Positions 1-6,904 of a DNA stretch of 7,736 nucleotides are shown in pieces; position 1 is the stretch's first letter; each line of letters starts with the position of its first letter. The notes beneath the pieces are model-generated. The model was not told where the DNA came from, ran no database searches, and saw only the letters and a program-made list of their open reading frames with translations. The DNA is from Planctomycetaceae bacterium. Lineage in GTDB: Bacteria; Planctomycetota; Planctomycetia; Pirellulales; Thermoguttaceae. A program made the position numbers and the translations under genes. Location of the stretch: the NCBI GenBank assembly GCA_009783865.1, contig WRCR01000176.1, positions 1 to 7,736 of the forward strand, read 5' to 3'.

Positions 1-2960
1 CGTTCCGGCAGCATGGCGATACCGTTCTTTTCGGAATCGGAACCATTGAGGCATCGACCATTCTGCTCGGCGGCACCATCAATGCCGGAGTCCACTTGCC
101 GCCGCCGCGTGTTTCCGAAATCAAGACACTTGATTTCATCGGTTCAGCAACAATCGGCGACCTGCGCAACGAAGGGCTTGGCATCACGAAAATGTACATT
201 GACCTGAATCCGGCGGCGGCTCAGGAAGCCGACTTAATATCGGTGGACGGAACCCTGACACTCACCGGCGAAACAACAGGCAATCGGACACTCAACGACC
301 TCGATACTTCGGCAATCGGGAAATTCCTGATTGCTCAAACGACGGGCGGCATTCTCGGTTGGGCTGATTCGGGTATGACAGGCGAGTTGGTGCAGCGGCA
401 AATGATTACCGAGAATTTCGACACTCTTGTTGCGGGCAAGGCAGTTAATACTTATCGTTTCAATATTTATTACACAGTCGAGAATTATGACGAAATTAAC
501 AACGTTTATCGGGACGCTTATCTAAATATCGCTCTCACCGAAGGACAACTCGTTTGGAACGGTACAAATGCCGATGTTTATGGCTCAACGACGAGCGGCG
601 ACAACTCGTTCAAAAACAAATGGGTCAACGACCCCGCGTATAACTGGGAGAACTATGACGGACTGGATGATTACACTAGACCTATCTCAGAAGTCGCCCT
701 GCGATTCCGTCAGATGGACCGTGTCGTCTTCGACAGTAAAGCCGATGCGGCGAGGCAGCCAGAATGGGAAGAGATTCGTAAGAATATAGAAATCATTACA
801 CATACGTTTGACAACACGCCGGGGTCTCTGGACCAAGCAACTGTTCGCGATATGGTGGTACTCGGCGGCGGTACGTTCCGTTTCACCGGTAAAGGAATCA
901 ATGGTGTTTTCGACGAAGAATGGTTTGCCAAAGAAGATGAGTACCAGGGCGGACAACTTCTCGTCAGCGGTTACAGTACGGTGCTTTTCGATAACGAACC
1001 TAATAACTTCCAGCGCGGTATTGTATTGCAGGACGGAGCAATCGGGTTTTCGGACGAAAATCAACTTGGTACATTATGGGAAGTTGACCCTGAGAACGAT
1101 GAGCAAAAGACGACTCGCGGTATTCTCGTTTATGGTTCCAATTCTTACGGACTTTTGTATGTCAACGCTGACGGCAAGACACTACAGGTTCCAATTGTCA
1201 TTCAAGAGTCAAATTCCGAATTTATCGTCAACACCGACGGCAATGATTTTGGAAACAACGACCCTGATGACCTTAACCGCGTGAGCGGCAATTACGACCT
1301 GACGATTGCTTGGGTGAACGATGACAGCAAAACGATGGTCAAAACCGAAGACGGAGACATTTATAGACAAAACGGAATTTCCGGCGCGGGCAAACTCGTT
1401 AAGGAAGGAAGCGGAACACTGACATTGGCAGACGAAAACTACTACGAAGGCGGAACCGATATACTTGGCGGAACAATCGCCGTCGCAGCGGATAACCGTC
1501 TTGGAAAATCAGACAGCCGAGTATATTTTGACGGCGGTACGCTTAACGCAATGGAGTCGTTTGCAACAGACCGCACTGCAATACTCGATGACAACGGCGG
1601 AACACTCGAAGTCAATTCCGGCAAAAATTTAACATGGAATGCACTGGTAACGGGAACCGGTAATCTAACGACTACAGGTCCCGGAACCGTTATCCTGAAG
1701 AACACTGCTAACGAATACACCGGAAACACTGTAGTTGCAGAAGGACGGCTTGTCGCCGAAGGAATTGGAACACTTGGACCAAACAACCCGTTGCGGTCTA
1801 TCACGACAACGCTGCTCAATCCCGATACGAAAGAGCGGTCGGTTCTGGAACTGCGGTTGAACAACTCGGAAACGTTGAATCAAACACTGCTCGGCAGCGG
1901 TGAAGTACAAAAAACCGGAACCGGCGACTTGGTATTCGGACAAAGCAGTGATGAATTCAGAGGCAGATTTAATTTCAATGATGGAAATGTGTACCTGAAC
2001 AATGCCGAATTCCGCAATTCAGATTCGTTTCTCGTCGGAACAGGCACTACACTCTATGGAACCGGTTGGTTAGGCAGCCGCGGAAGCGAAGGCGGCATAA
2101 TCCAAAAAGGAGCAAAATTGATTCCAAACGGCGTGATTGCTAATGACCCGAACATCAATCCGACAGCGGCGTTTCTGAACATCAGCGGAGATTTGAGTTT
2201 TGAAAGGAGCAGTTTATATCAGGTCGTTCTCACGCAATACAACGATTCGACCTACGACCCCGAGAACCCAAACCGTATGAGACCGGTAAACGATAAAATC
2301 ATTGTCGATGCAGGCGGCACCGTAACAATCGATGATGGTGCCGAGTTGGAAGTCCTGATTGATTACTGGGCAGACAATCTCTCGGAGTATGATTTTGGAG
2401 AATCGACATCAGGTAAGTTCACTATCATTGATGCCGAATATGGAAACGTTGACGACCCTGATACTAAGTTCGTCTTGCACGACATGGAATTACCGCGCGG
2501 TGTTGAACTATGGCACGGTTGGAACGACTCGCTGTATCAACTCTGGTTCGTAGGTAACCCGTCTGGCGGATTTGTAGAAATCGGCATCACGCATAACCAG
2601 AAGGAAATCGGCAAACAACTTGATTACTTGACACAAATGAAAGATCCAGGTATAAGGGAACTGATTCGCATTCTGTCGCAAAAAGAAATTACTGATGATA
2701 TGGTACGTGATGTATTGGGGCAATTAGCCGGAGATTTACGTGCGAACTCACTCGGTATGGCACTCAAGACACCATGGCGGCATCCGTTCAACCGAGTTGA
2801 TCGCGACATGTTCCCCAGACAGTTCGATCCATGCGCACCTATCACCTGTCGTCCGGAATACAAATACAAAAAAGAATTCTGGGCTGAAGGATTTGCTCGG
2901 TACGCAAATACACGATACGACGGCAACTCCTACGCCAATAAGATGCGTCGGGAAGAATAG
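1..2960 (+). CDS. Autotransporter passenger with beta-strand repeats, 5'-partial, frameshifted at 3' end
   Basis: The frame is open from the first complete codon (nt 3), so the gene starts before the window. The TTG at 96 lies inside continuous protein (GDTVLFGIGTIEAS... precedes it) and is not a real start. The product should be a type V secreted surface protein whose beta-helical passenger is exported through a C-terminal outer-membrane barrel. At least three autotransporter-associated beta-strand repeats are visible: nt 1383-1478 (GAGKLVKEGSGTLTL, then GGTDILGGTI), nt 1644-1755 (GTGNLTTTGPGTVIL, then YTGNTVVAEGRLV) and nt 1887-2001 (GSGEVQKTGTGDLVF). A helical linker at about nt 2577-2760 (THNQKEIGKQLDYL, LGQLAGDLRANSLGMAL) resembles the segment before autotransporter barrels. 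The barrel begins near nt 2874 (EFWAEGFARY). After Lys at 2940-2942 the frame ends in five spurious residues (MRREE, stop 2958-2960), while the barrel continues in another frame. The ligand or function of the passenger cannot be told. The family call is firm. Confidence 0.88.
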   Translation, partial: FRQHGDTVLFGIGTIEASTILLGGTINAGVHLPPPRVSEIKTLDFIGSATIGDLRNEGLGITKMYIDLNPAAAQEADLISVDGTLTLTGETTGNRTLNDLDTSAIGKFLIAQTTGGILGWADSGMTGELVQRQMITENFDTLVAGKAVNTYRFNIYYTVENYDEINNVYRDAYLNIALTEGQLVWNGTNADVYGSTTSGDNSFKNKWVNDPAYNWENYDGLDDYTRPISEVALRFRQMDRVVFDSKADAARQPEWEEIRKNIEIITHTFDNTPGSLDQATVRDMVVLGGGTFRFTGKGINGVFDEEWFAKEDEYQGGQLLVSGYSTVLFDNEPNNFQRGIVLQDGAIGFSDENQLGTLWEVDPENDEQKTTRGILVYGSNSYGLLYVNADGKTLQVPIVIQESNSEFIVNTDGNDFGNNDPDDLNRVSGNYDLTIAWVNDDSKTMVKTEDGDIYRQNGISGAGKLVKEGSGTLTLADENYYEGGTDILGGTIAVAADNRLGKSDSRVYFDGGTLNAMESFATDRTAILDDNGGTLEVNSGKNLTWNALVTGTGNLTTTGPGTVILKNTANEYTGNTVVAEGRLVAEGIGTLGPNNPLRSITTTLLNPDTKERSVLELRLNNSETLNQTLLGSGEVQKTGTGDLVFGQSSDEFRGRFNFNDGNVYLNNAEFRNSDSFLVGTGTTLYGTGWLGSRGSEGGIIQKGAKLIPNGVIANDPNINPTAAFLNISGDLSFERSSLYQVVLTQYNDSTYDPENPNRMRPVNDKIIVDAGGTVTIDDGAELEVLIDYWADNLSEYDFGESTSGKFTIIDAEYGNVDDPDTKFVLHDMELPRGVELWHGWNDSLYQLWFVGNPSGGFVEIGITHNQKEIGKQLDYLTQMKDPGIRELIRILSQKEITDDMVRDVLGQLAGDLRANSLGMALKTPWRHPFNRVDRDMFPRQFDPCAPITCRPEYKYKKEFWAEGFARYANTRYDGNSYANKMRREE

Positions 2961-3721
2961 CAGTAGGTTTCGACCAGCGCATTTGTGATTATTCACTGTT
3001 CGGTGCGGTGTTTAACTATTCGGCACCCAAACTGTACCAAGCCACAGGTCGGGCGGAAGCGAACGACTATGAAATCGGATTATACAATTTGACAAAACTC
3101 ACGGGAACGGTTGACCTTAGGTCGTACTTCGGCTGCTCGCATCAGGATTACGACTTGCGGCGGCATGTTTACATTCCTGCCGGTTCGCGGTATGAAGCCG
3201 TGTATGATTCCTACCGAAACAAGACCCGCGGCAATATGGTCGCAATGAGTTTTGAAATGCTTCGTCCGATGGACTATAATGAGCGCGTGACCATTTCACC
3301 GCTTGCCGCACTGGATTATGAACATGTTTGGCAGAAGGGATATGCGGAATCCGGCGGATTAACGGCACTGCGGTACGATGATGCTGACCTTGAGCGTTTG
3401 ACTTTTCGGTTCGGAGTAAACACAAAGGTATTTATGAATAAACGATTCGATATGCTTGCGAGGCTGCAATACGCGACGCTGTTGAATCGTATAGGGTATC
3501 CGCACAGCGGCAGTCATTTCGTCAATGCGACGGTTGACGGTGTACCAACTGCCGACATTTGCGGCAGCCGTGTCGGGCATGACCGTCTGATAATCGGAGT
3601 CGGCGGCGAATATTATTTGAACTCGAAACGGTCGTCATCTGTTCATTTCGGATATGATGCCGATATTTGGAAGCGTATGACGATGCACACGGGAAATATC
3701 AATTTTACACATCGTTGGTAA
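2942..3721 (+). pseudogene. Autotransporter beta-barrel domain, continuation in -1 frame of the preceding gene
   Basis: This frame resumes exactly where the upstream one fails. Read from nt 2942 it gives DASGRIAVGFDQRICDYS and then LFGAVFNYS, a typical early part of an autotransporter transporter domain, so together with the upstream part one continuous barrel of about 280 residues is restored (usual barrels are 250-300). It should form the outer-membrane pore that exports the passenger. Alternating polar and hydrophobic residues run throughout, and the protein ends NINFTHRW, an amphipathic last strand with a terminal aromatic, here Trp rather than the usual Phe. No ribosome-binding site or plausible independent start is visible. 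The GTG at 3008 is internal Val. The simplest repair is one G restored in the AAG-ATG context at 2940-2945. I see no slippery heptamer, so programmed frameshifting is not supported. Confidence 0.85.
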
Positions 3722-3746
3722 AATTGTTCCTGCCGCTAAAATTTGC

Positions 3747-3980
3747 GAACATCGTCCGCACATGACGTTGCAAGGTCGGACTCCGAATGAAATATATTTC
3801 AACCGAAGTGCCGCAAATACAAAACCGAGAATTGAAACGCGTCCTCTCGCAAATGCCGAAACTCCCGGCGCATCTCCGAGAACAAGCATCGCAGATAAAA
3901 TTGACACGAAGATAAGAGTCCGCCTCGAATTTCTTGAAGGGCGAAAGCATCTGCCGATTATTCATATCTCACGAATCTAG
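3747..3980 (+). pseudogene. Transposase (integrase-core type), C-terminal remnant
   Basis: The frame from about nt 3747 reads EHRPHMTLQGRTPNEIYF, matching the end of DDE integrase-core transposases (HRPH, then GRTP-E-YF). It continues through a tail ending RVRLEFLEGRKHLPIIHISRI with its stop at 3978-3980, which resembles the C-terminus of transposases I recall from planctomycete-type genomes. Only about 77 residues remain. The catalytic part is missing, and no start or ribosome-binding site is present. The homology begins about 25 bases after the autotransporter stop, so the left part of the insertion sequence has been deleted. The ATG at 3762 is an internal Met. The stop codon is formed by the edge of the following MITE-like element. 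The exact IS family cannot be assigned from this fragment. Confidence 0.8.
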
Positions 3981-4134
3981 AGCGTATCAAGAATTGGTGT
4001 GGACTGTTGGAATTCGCTTTCGTCATTCCCGCGAAAGCGGGAATCTAGACGTAGAGGGTTCACGTCTATTCTCTAGACCCCCGCCTTCGCGGGGGTGACG
4101 GGAATTTGTCCACACCAAATCCAAAAACGCTCTA
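3978..4134. mobile_element. MITE-like element with terminal inverted repeats and TA target duplication
   Basis: The left end reads TA-GAGCGT-N8-TTGGTGTGGAC (3978-4004) and the right end is its inverted copy (4108-4134). The 6-base tip and 11-base inner block match perfectly, separated by 8 variable bases in both arms. Excluding the flanking TA pairs (3978-3979 and 4133-4134) the element is 153 bp and has no coding capacity. The TA duplication and small size suggest a non-autonomous element mobilised by an IS630/mariner-type transposase, which is an inference. Removing the element and one TA restores CGA-ATC-TAA, a natural stop for the transposase remnant, so the insertion site is well supported. 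The interior folds into three hairpins (separate entry). Confidence 0.8.
4021..4100. repeat. Three-hairpin core of the MITE-like element
   Basis: The pair CGTCA (4021-4025) and TGACG (4096-4100) can close a structure with three internal hairpins. The first is ATTCCCGC-GAAA-GCGGGAAT (4025-4044, 8-bp stem, sharing A4025 with the closing pair). The second is TAGACGT / ACGTCTA (4046-4052 and 4062-4068, 9-base loop). The third is CCCCCGC-CTTC-GCGGGGG (4078-4095, 7-bp stem). Short palindromes of the ATTCCCGC...GCGGGAAT type occur as dispersed repeats in many bacteria, so the element may be one of many copies. As RNA this would be a cloverleaf-like fold inside the terminal-repeat stem. Confidence 0.72.
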
Positions 4135-4214
4135 ATTCTGTCCGATTGCTAAAGAACCTTCTGCGCTGACAGTGCGTGCCGTATTCAAGTTCTGAACGAA
4201 TCTGATAAAATAAA

Positions 4215-4247
4215 GACCGACAAACGGCGTTCATCGGTCAATTTTTA
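4215..4247 (+). terminator. Rho-independent terminator-like hairpin
   Basis: GACCGA (4215-4220) pairs with TCGGTC (4234-4239). The loop contains a second short pairing, AAC-GGC-GTT, giving a stem with a small symmetric CA/CA interior loop. It is followed by AATTTTTAAAA with a five-T run at 4242-4246. On the opposite strand the stem is followed by a T-rich stretch (CTTTATTTTAT), so it may work in both directions. It lies about 500 bases after the autotransporter stop and upstream of the promoter at 4385, so it could insulate the regulator operon. The stem is modest. Confidence 0.45.
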
Positions 4248-4303
4248 AAACGATAAATCGAAATTTCGTGAAAATTTAGTCGGTTTTCTCCGTCGTGGGA
4301 GGT

Positions 4304-4366
4304 ACACCAAACTCCTGGACTGGGACAGCGCACCCAAATCTCCTGGACAGGCACAACACTACCCAA
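4304..4366. repeat. Imperfect 28-bp tandem repeat, possible insertion-sequence end
   Basis: The 9-mer CTCCTGGAC occurs at 4312-4320 and 4340-4348, exactly 28 bases apart. Similarity extends on both sides (ACACCAAA / ACCCAAA before, GG-ACA-C after), so 4304-4338 resembles 4332-4366 at most positions. Tandem sites of this kind are typical of transposase-binding ends of insertion sequences. Because a transposase C-terminus lies upstream, this may be the right end of the same decayed element. That link is inferred, since no left end is present for comparison. Confidence 0.5.
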
Positions 4367-4384
4367 AATTTTTACGGCATTTCA

Positions 4385-4413
4385 TTGCAAGCCGGTCAAG
4401 TCGGTGTTATAAT
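4385..4413 (+). promoter_or_regulatory. Sigma70-type promoter for the response-regulator operon
   Basis: A perfect -10 box TATAAT (4408-4413) lies 17 bases after TTGCAA (4385-4390), which matches the -35 consensus at four of six positions. Transcription would start near 4420, about 50 bases before the regulator ATG at 4473. The promoter lies just after the possible insertion-sequence end (4366) and after the terminator-like hairpin, so it probably drives the response regulator and perhaps the genes behind it. If so, the ATG at 4422 lies at the transcript start and is unlikely to be used. Confidence 0.62.
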
Positions 4414-4472
4414 TCTGTCAAATGGTTTGTTTATTGCCTCCTTTGTGTTGTAAATTTGGAAAGAATACAGAT

Positions 4473-5003
4473 ATGGAAAAAACAATTTTTGTGGTAGACG
4501 ATAATGATACAAACTTGTCGATGGCAAAAGAGACGTTGAAGCATCTGTACCGGGTCATGACTATGCCGGCGGCGGCTAAAATGTTCACGCTTTTGGAAAA
4601 AATCACACCGGATTTAATCCTGCTGGACATCGAAATGCCGGAAATGGACGGGTTTGAAACTTTGCACAAATTAAAAAGCAATGATTTGCATGCGTCTATT
4701 CCTGTCGTATTTCTGACCAGTATGACTGATGCCGCAGTAGAAGCCCGCGGTTTTCAGTTAGGCGTGATTGATTTTATCACAAAACCATTTTCTGCACCTG
4801 TCCTGATAAACCGCATAAAAACACATCTGAACATCGACGAATTGATTCGTGAGCGGACGAAACAACTTCATCAAAAGACGATACAACTTCAAACATTACA
4901 AAACGGCATCGTGTTCGTACTCGCCAGATATGGTCGAAAATCGCGACCACGGGACAGGCGGTCACGTGGAACGCACAACTACCTATATCAAAGTATTGGT
5001 TGA
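4473..5003 (+). pseudogene. Response regulator receiver domain, N-terminal part of a frameshifted receiver-HD-GYP protein
   Basis: The start at 4473 (MEKTIFVVDDNDTN) is chosen over the in-frame ATG at 4422 because GGAAAG at 4458-4463 sits nine bases before it and the receiver fold begins at once. CheY-like landmarks are complete: acidic pair D9-D10, phospho-acceptor D52 (LILLDIEMPEMDG), T82 (VVFLTS) and K104 (FITKPF). A helical linker follows (about residues 115-150, LIRERTKQLHQKTIQLQTLQ), ending QNGIVFVLA. From nt 4926 the frame is wrong and the last 25 residues are spurious. The HD-GYP part continues one frame over. Removing one base gives a 345-residue RpfG-like protein. It should receive phosphate from a histidine kinase, which is not encoded in the window, and control the attached phosphodiesterase. 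As written, only a receiver with a linker would be made. Confidence 0.87.
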
Positions 5004-5511
5004 CGCAATGCTGGTACATAAGGTCTATGCAGACGAACTAACCAAAATGGATTTGGATTTGTCCATTTCCTCTGCGCGGCTGCATGACGTGGGCAAAATC
5101 ACGATTTCAGATACGATTCTGAATAAGCCGGGAAAACTGACGGATGAGGAATATACAATTATGAAAACCCATGCTGCGGAAGGAGAACGCATCATAGACC
5201 AAATTGTTTCACGGACGGGAGATGCCGAGTTTTTGCATAACGCCAAGTTGTTTGCAGGGTATCATCATGAACGCTGGGACGGAAAAGGTTATCCGCACGG
5301 GTTGATGGGAAATGAAATTCCGCTTCAGGGACGGATATTAGCGATTGTCGATGTGTACGATGCCCTTGTTTCGGTGCGTCCCTACAAGAAGCCGTTCACC
5401 GCCGAAGAAGCAGTCAATATCATCATGGAAAGCGCGGGCAAACATCTTGACCCGATTATTGCAGAAGTGTTTTATAAAGTACGTGACCAATTTGCAGCGG
5501 TGAAGGTTTAA
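4927..5511 (+). pseudogene. HD-GYP cyclic-di-GMP phosphodiesterase domain, C-terminal part of the frameshifted gene
   Basis: The frame resumes at 4927 with DMVENRDHGTGGHVERT, the normal beginning of an HD-GYP domain, directly after VLA of the receiver frame. Visible motifs are the HD pair (ARLHDVGKI, near nt 5074-5100), the downstream His pair (GYHHERWDGKGYP, with the GYP signature and NEIPLQGRI) and DVYDAL. All the expected metal-ligand motifs seem to be present, so the ancestral enzyme was probably active in hydrolysing c-di-GMP. One extra A at 4926 (GCC-A-GAT) explains the frame change. No ribosome-binding site is seen for separate translation. A longer open frame reaches back to 4849 but overlaps the receiver linker and carries no family sequence there. 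The TAA at 5509-5511 overlaps an ATG of an eight-codon reading frame. Confidence 0.87.
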
Positions 5512-5516
5512 TGAAA

Positions 5517-5534
5517 CGCAATCGTCTGATTGCA
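5517..5534 (+). repeat. Intergenic hairpin repeat, copy 1
   Basis: CGCAATCG-TCT-GATTGCA forms a 6-bp stem (GCAATC / GATTGC, loop GTCT) five bases after the HD-GYP stop and seven bases before the ankyrin ATG. The same 18-base unit, differing only in the three loop bases, occurs at 6905-6922. It has no T-run, so it is not a classic terminator. It could stabilise the upstream mRNA end, limit translation of the next gene, or be a dispersed repeat. Confidence 0.65.
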
Positions 5535-5541
5535 TAAAACC

Positions 5542-5889
5542 ATGAAAAAGAAAATTGCTATTACCCTTGTTATTACCCTGATTCTGCTGGTTGTCGGCGG
5601 GATAATAAGTACAGCGTTCCTCTCAACCAAAAAGGAGATTCTGCTTACCGCCGAAGAGCGGGAAGTTATCGACAGGTTTTGTGAAAAATATAAAATTGAC
5701 GTAGAAGCGAGACCTTTGAATGAAATAATAGCAAGTCCTTCGATTAAAGACAACTTGACGCTGCTTCATGTTGCGGCTCTTAACGCAAAAACCTGGGCCG
5801 GCGAAACTCCGCTTGATTATGCGAAGCGGCGGGGATATACAGAGATTATCGAATACCTTTCCGCCTTGCCGAAGGGAGAATCAAAATGA
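5542..5889 (+). CDS. Small membrane-anchored protein with a contracted ankyrin repeat
   Basis: The 115-residue product starts at ATG 5542 (MKKKIAITLVITLILLVVGG). The TTG at 5530 lies within the hairpin and adds only four residues. No clear ribosome-binding site precedes it. Residues 5-26 form a strong membrane anchor or uncleaved signal, and the rest should face the periplasm or outside. Residues 71-79 (NLTLLHVAA) look like the start of one ankyrin repeat, and 81-108 (NAKTWAGETPLDYAKRRGYTEIIEYLSA) like the end of one repeat and the start of the next. The expected middle part (about 20 residues, GN-EVVKYLVSKGADV type) is missing between them without a frame change, so the gene has probably lost repeat units by in-frame deletion. 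The last four bases overlap the RhuM start (ATGA), implying coupled translation. The binding partner is unknown. Confidence 0.72.
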   Translation: MKKKIAITLVITLILLVVGGIISTAFLSTKKEILLTAEEREVIDRFCEKYKIDVEARPLNEIIASPSIKDNLTLLHVAALNAKTWAGETPLDYAKRRGYTEIIEYLSALPKGESK

Positions 5890-6896
5890 ATGCAGAAAAC
5901 CGAAGCGGCGATTTGGTCATCTATTCCAGCGAAGGCGGAAAGATTACCGTCGAAGTGCGCATTGCAGACGAAAACGTTTGGCTTACGCAGCAACTCATGG
6001 CGGAGTTGTTCCAGACGACATCCCAAAATATCACCATGCATATACGTTCGATTTACGAAGAGGGTGAATTATTGGAATCGGCAACTTGTAAGGATTTCTT
6101 ACAAGTTCGAAATGAAGGAAATCGCACGGTCAAGCGAACCTTGAAATACTACAATCTCGACATGATTATCGCGGTTGGTTATCGGGTAAAATCGGCGGTT
6201 GGCACAAAATTTAGAATTTGGGCAACACAGCGACTTCGGGAGTTTTTGGTCAAGGGTTTCATTATGGACGATGAGCGGCTCAAAGAGGGACGCAACATCG
6301 GGTCGGACTATTTTGACGAACTTTTGGAACGAATTCGGGACATCCGTGCCAGTGAAAAACGCTTTTATCAGAAAATCCGGGACATTTATAAACTGGCGGT
6401 TGATTATGACCCTAAGGCGGAAGAAACGAAACTCTTTTTTCAGATAGTACAGAACAAATTGCATTTTGCGATTTCCGGCAAGACGGCGGCAGAGTTGATT
6501 GCCGAGCGGGCAGACGCAACAAAACCGAACATGGGATTGACTGCGTTCAAAGGAACGAAAGTGCGAAAAACCGATGTTACTATTGCGAAAAACTATCTCA
6601 ATGCCGAGGAAATTGATGCATTGAACCGTATCGTCAATATGTACCTTGACTATGCGGAAGACCAAACAAAACGGCATCGAAAAATTTACATGGGCGATTG
6701 GCGGGAAAAACTCGATGCGTTTTTGCAATTCTATGACCGGAATATTTTAGACAACGCCGGCCGCATTGCGAAAGAAGTCGCTGACCGCTTGGCAGAGAAA
6801 CAGTACGAAATTTTCCATAATCATCGTCTGAAAATTGAAGCAGAACGAGAAACACGAGATGACGATGAGGAGTTGCGAAAATATTTAGAATCCTAA
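5886..6896 (+). CDS. RhuM-family protein
   Basis: This intact 336-residue protein matches the virulence RhuM family over its whole length. The ATG at 5886 is preceded by AGGGAG (5873-5878) at seven bases and overlaps the ankyrin stop. Family landmarks are the N-terminal segment VWLTQQLMAELFQTTSQNI (residues 31-49, helix-turn-helix-like), YYNLDMIIAVGYRVKS (88-103), GTKFRIWATQRLREFLVKGF (106-125), then DDERLKEG. A helical C-terminal half follows (HFAISGKTAAELI, and DNAGRIAKEVADRLAEKQY), ending in a charged, probably coiled segment. The name comes from a Salmonella pathogenicity-island gene. The biochemical role of the family is not established, though the N-terminus suggests DNA binding. It has no signal peptide and should be cytoplasmic. 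It is the only clearly undamaged gene of usual length in the window. Confidence 0.92.
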   Translation: MNAENRSGDLVIYSSEGGKITVEVRIADENVWLTQQLMAELFQTTSQNITMHIRSIYEEGELLESATCKDFLQVRNEGNRTVKRTLKYYNLDMIIAVGYRVKSAVGTKFRIWATQRLREFLVKGFIMDDERLKEGRNIGSDYFDELLERIRDIRASEKRFYQKIRDIYKLAVDYDPKAEETKLFFQIVQNKLHFAISGKTAAELIAERADATKPNMGLTAFKGTKVRKTDVTIAKNYLNAEEIDALNRIVNMYLDYAEDQTKRHRKIYMGDWREKLDAFLQFYDRNILDNAGRIAKEVADRLAEKQYEIFHNHRLKIEAERETRDDDEELRKYLES

Positions 6897-6904
6897 AACA
6901 GTGC

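Noticed and set aside
96..98. TTG as translation start of the autotransporter
   Set aside because: The same frame is open back to the window edge with sequence of the same beta-strand character, so the start is upstream.
312..334. GCAATC ... GATTGC pair within the autotransporter, like the intergenic hairpin
   Set aside because: The loop is eleven bases, the flanks do not match the 18-base repeat, and it lies in coding sequence. Chance is likely.
687..1064. 125-codon open frame on the minus strand
   Set aside because: It lies wholly inside the autotransporter passenger and shows no family features. Other minus-strand frames over known genes were dismissed likewise.
2934..2948. Programmed -1 ribosomal frameshift in the autotransporter
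   Set aside because: The local sequence AATAAGATG has no X-XXY-YYZ slippery heptamer, and no strong downstream stem was evident.
3979..4134. CRISPR repeat or tRNA-like cloverleaf in the hairpin-rich stretch
   Set aside because: There are no regularly spaced direct repeats, and no anticodon, T-loop or D-loop consensus. Terminal inverted repeats with TA flanks explain it better.
4259..4268. Palindrome CGAAATTTCG in the gene-free stretch
   Set aside because: It is short and AT-rich with no second copy or context, so it cannot be called an operator.
4422..4472. Upstream in-frame ATG for the response regulator
   Set aside because: It lies at the predicted transcript start, lacks a ribosome-binding site and adds residues with no family likeness. 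ATG 4473 has GGAAAG at good spacing.
4849..4926. Upstream extension of the HD-GYP open frame to 4849
   Set aside because: This part overlaps the receiver linker in another frame and has no HD-GYP likeness. Similarity begins at 4927.
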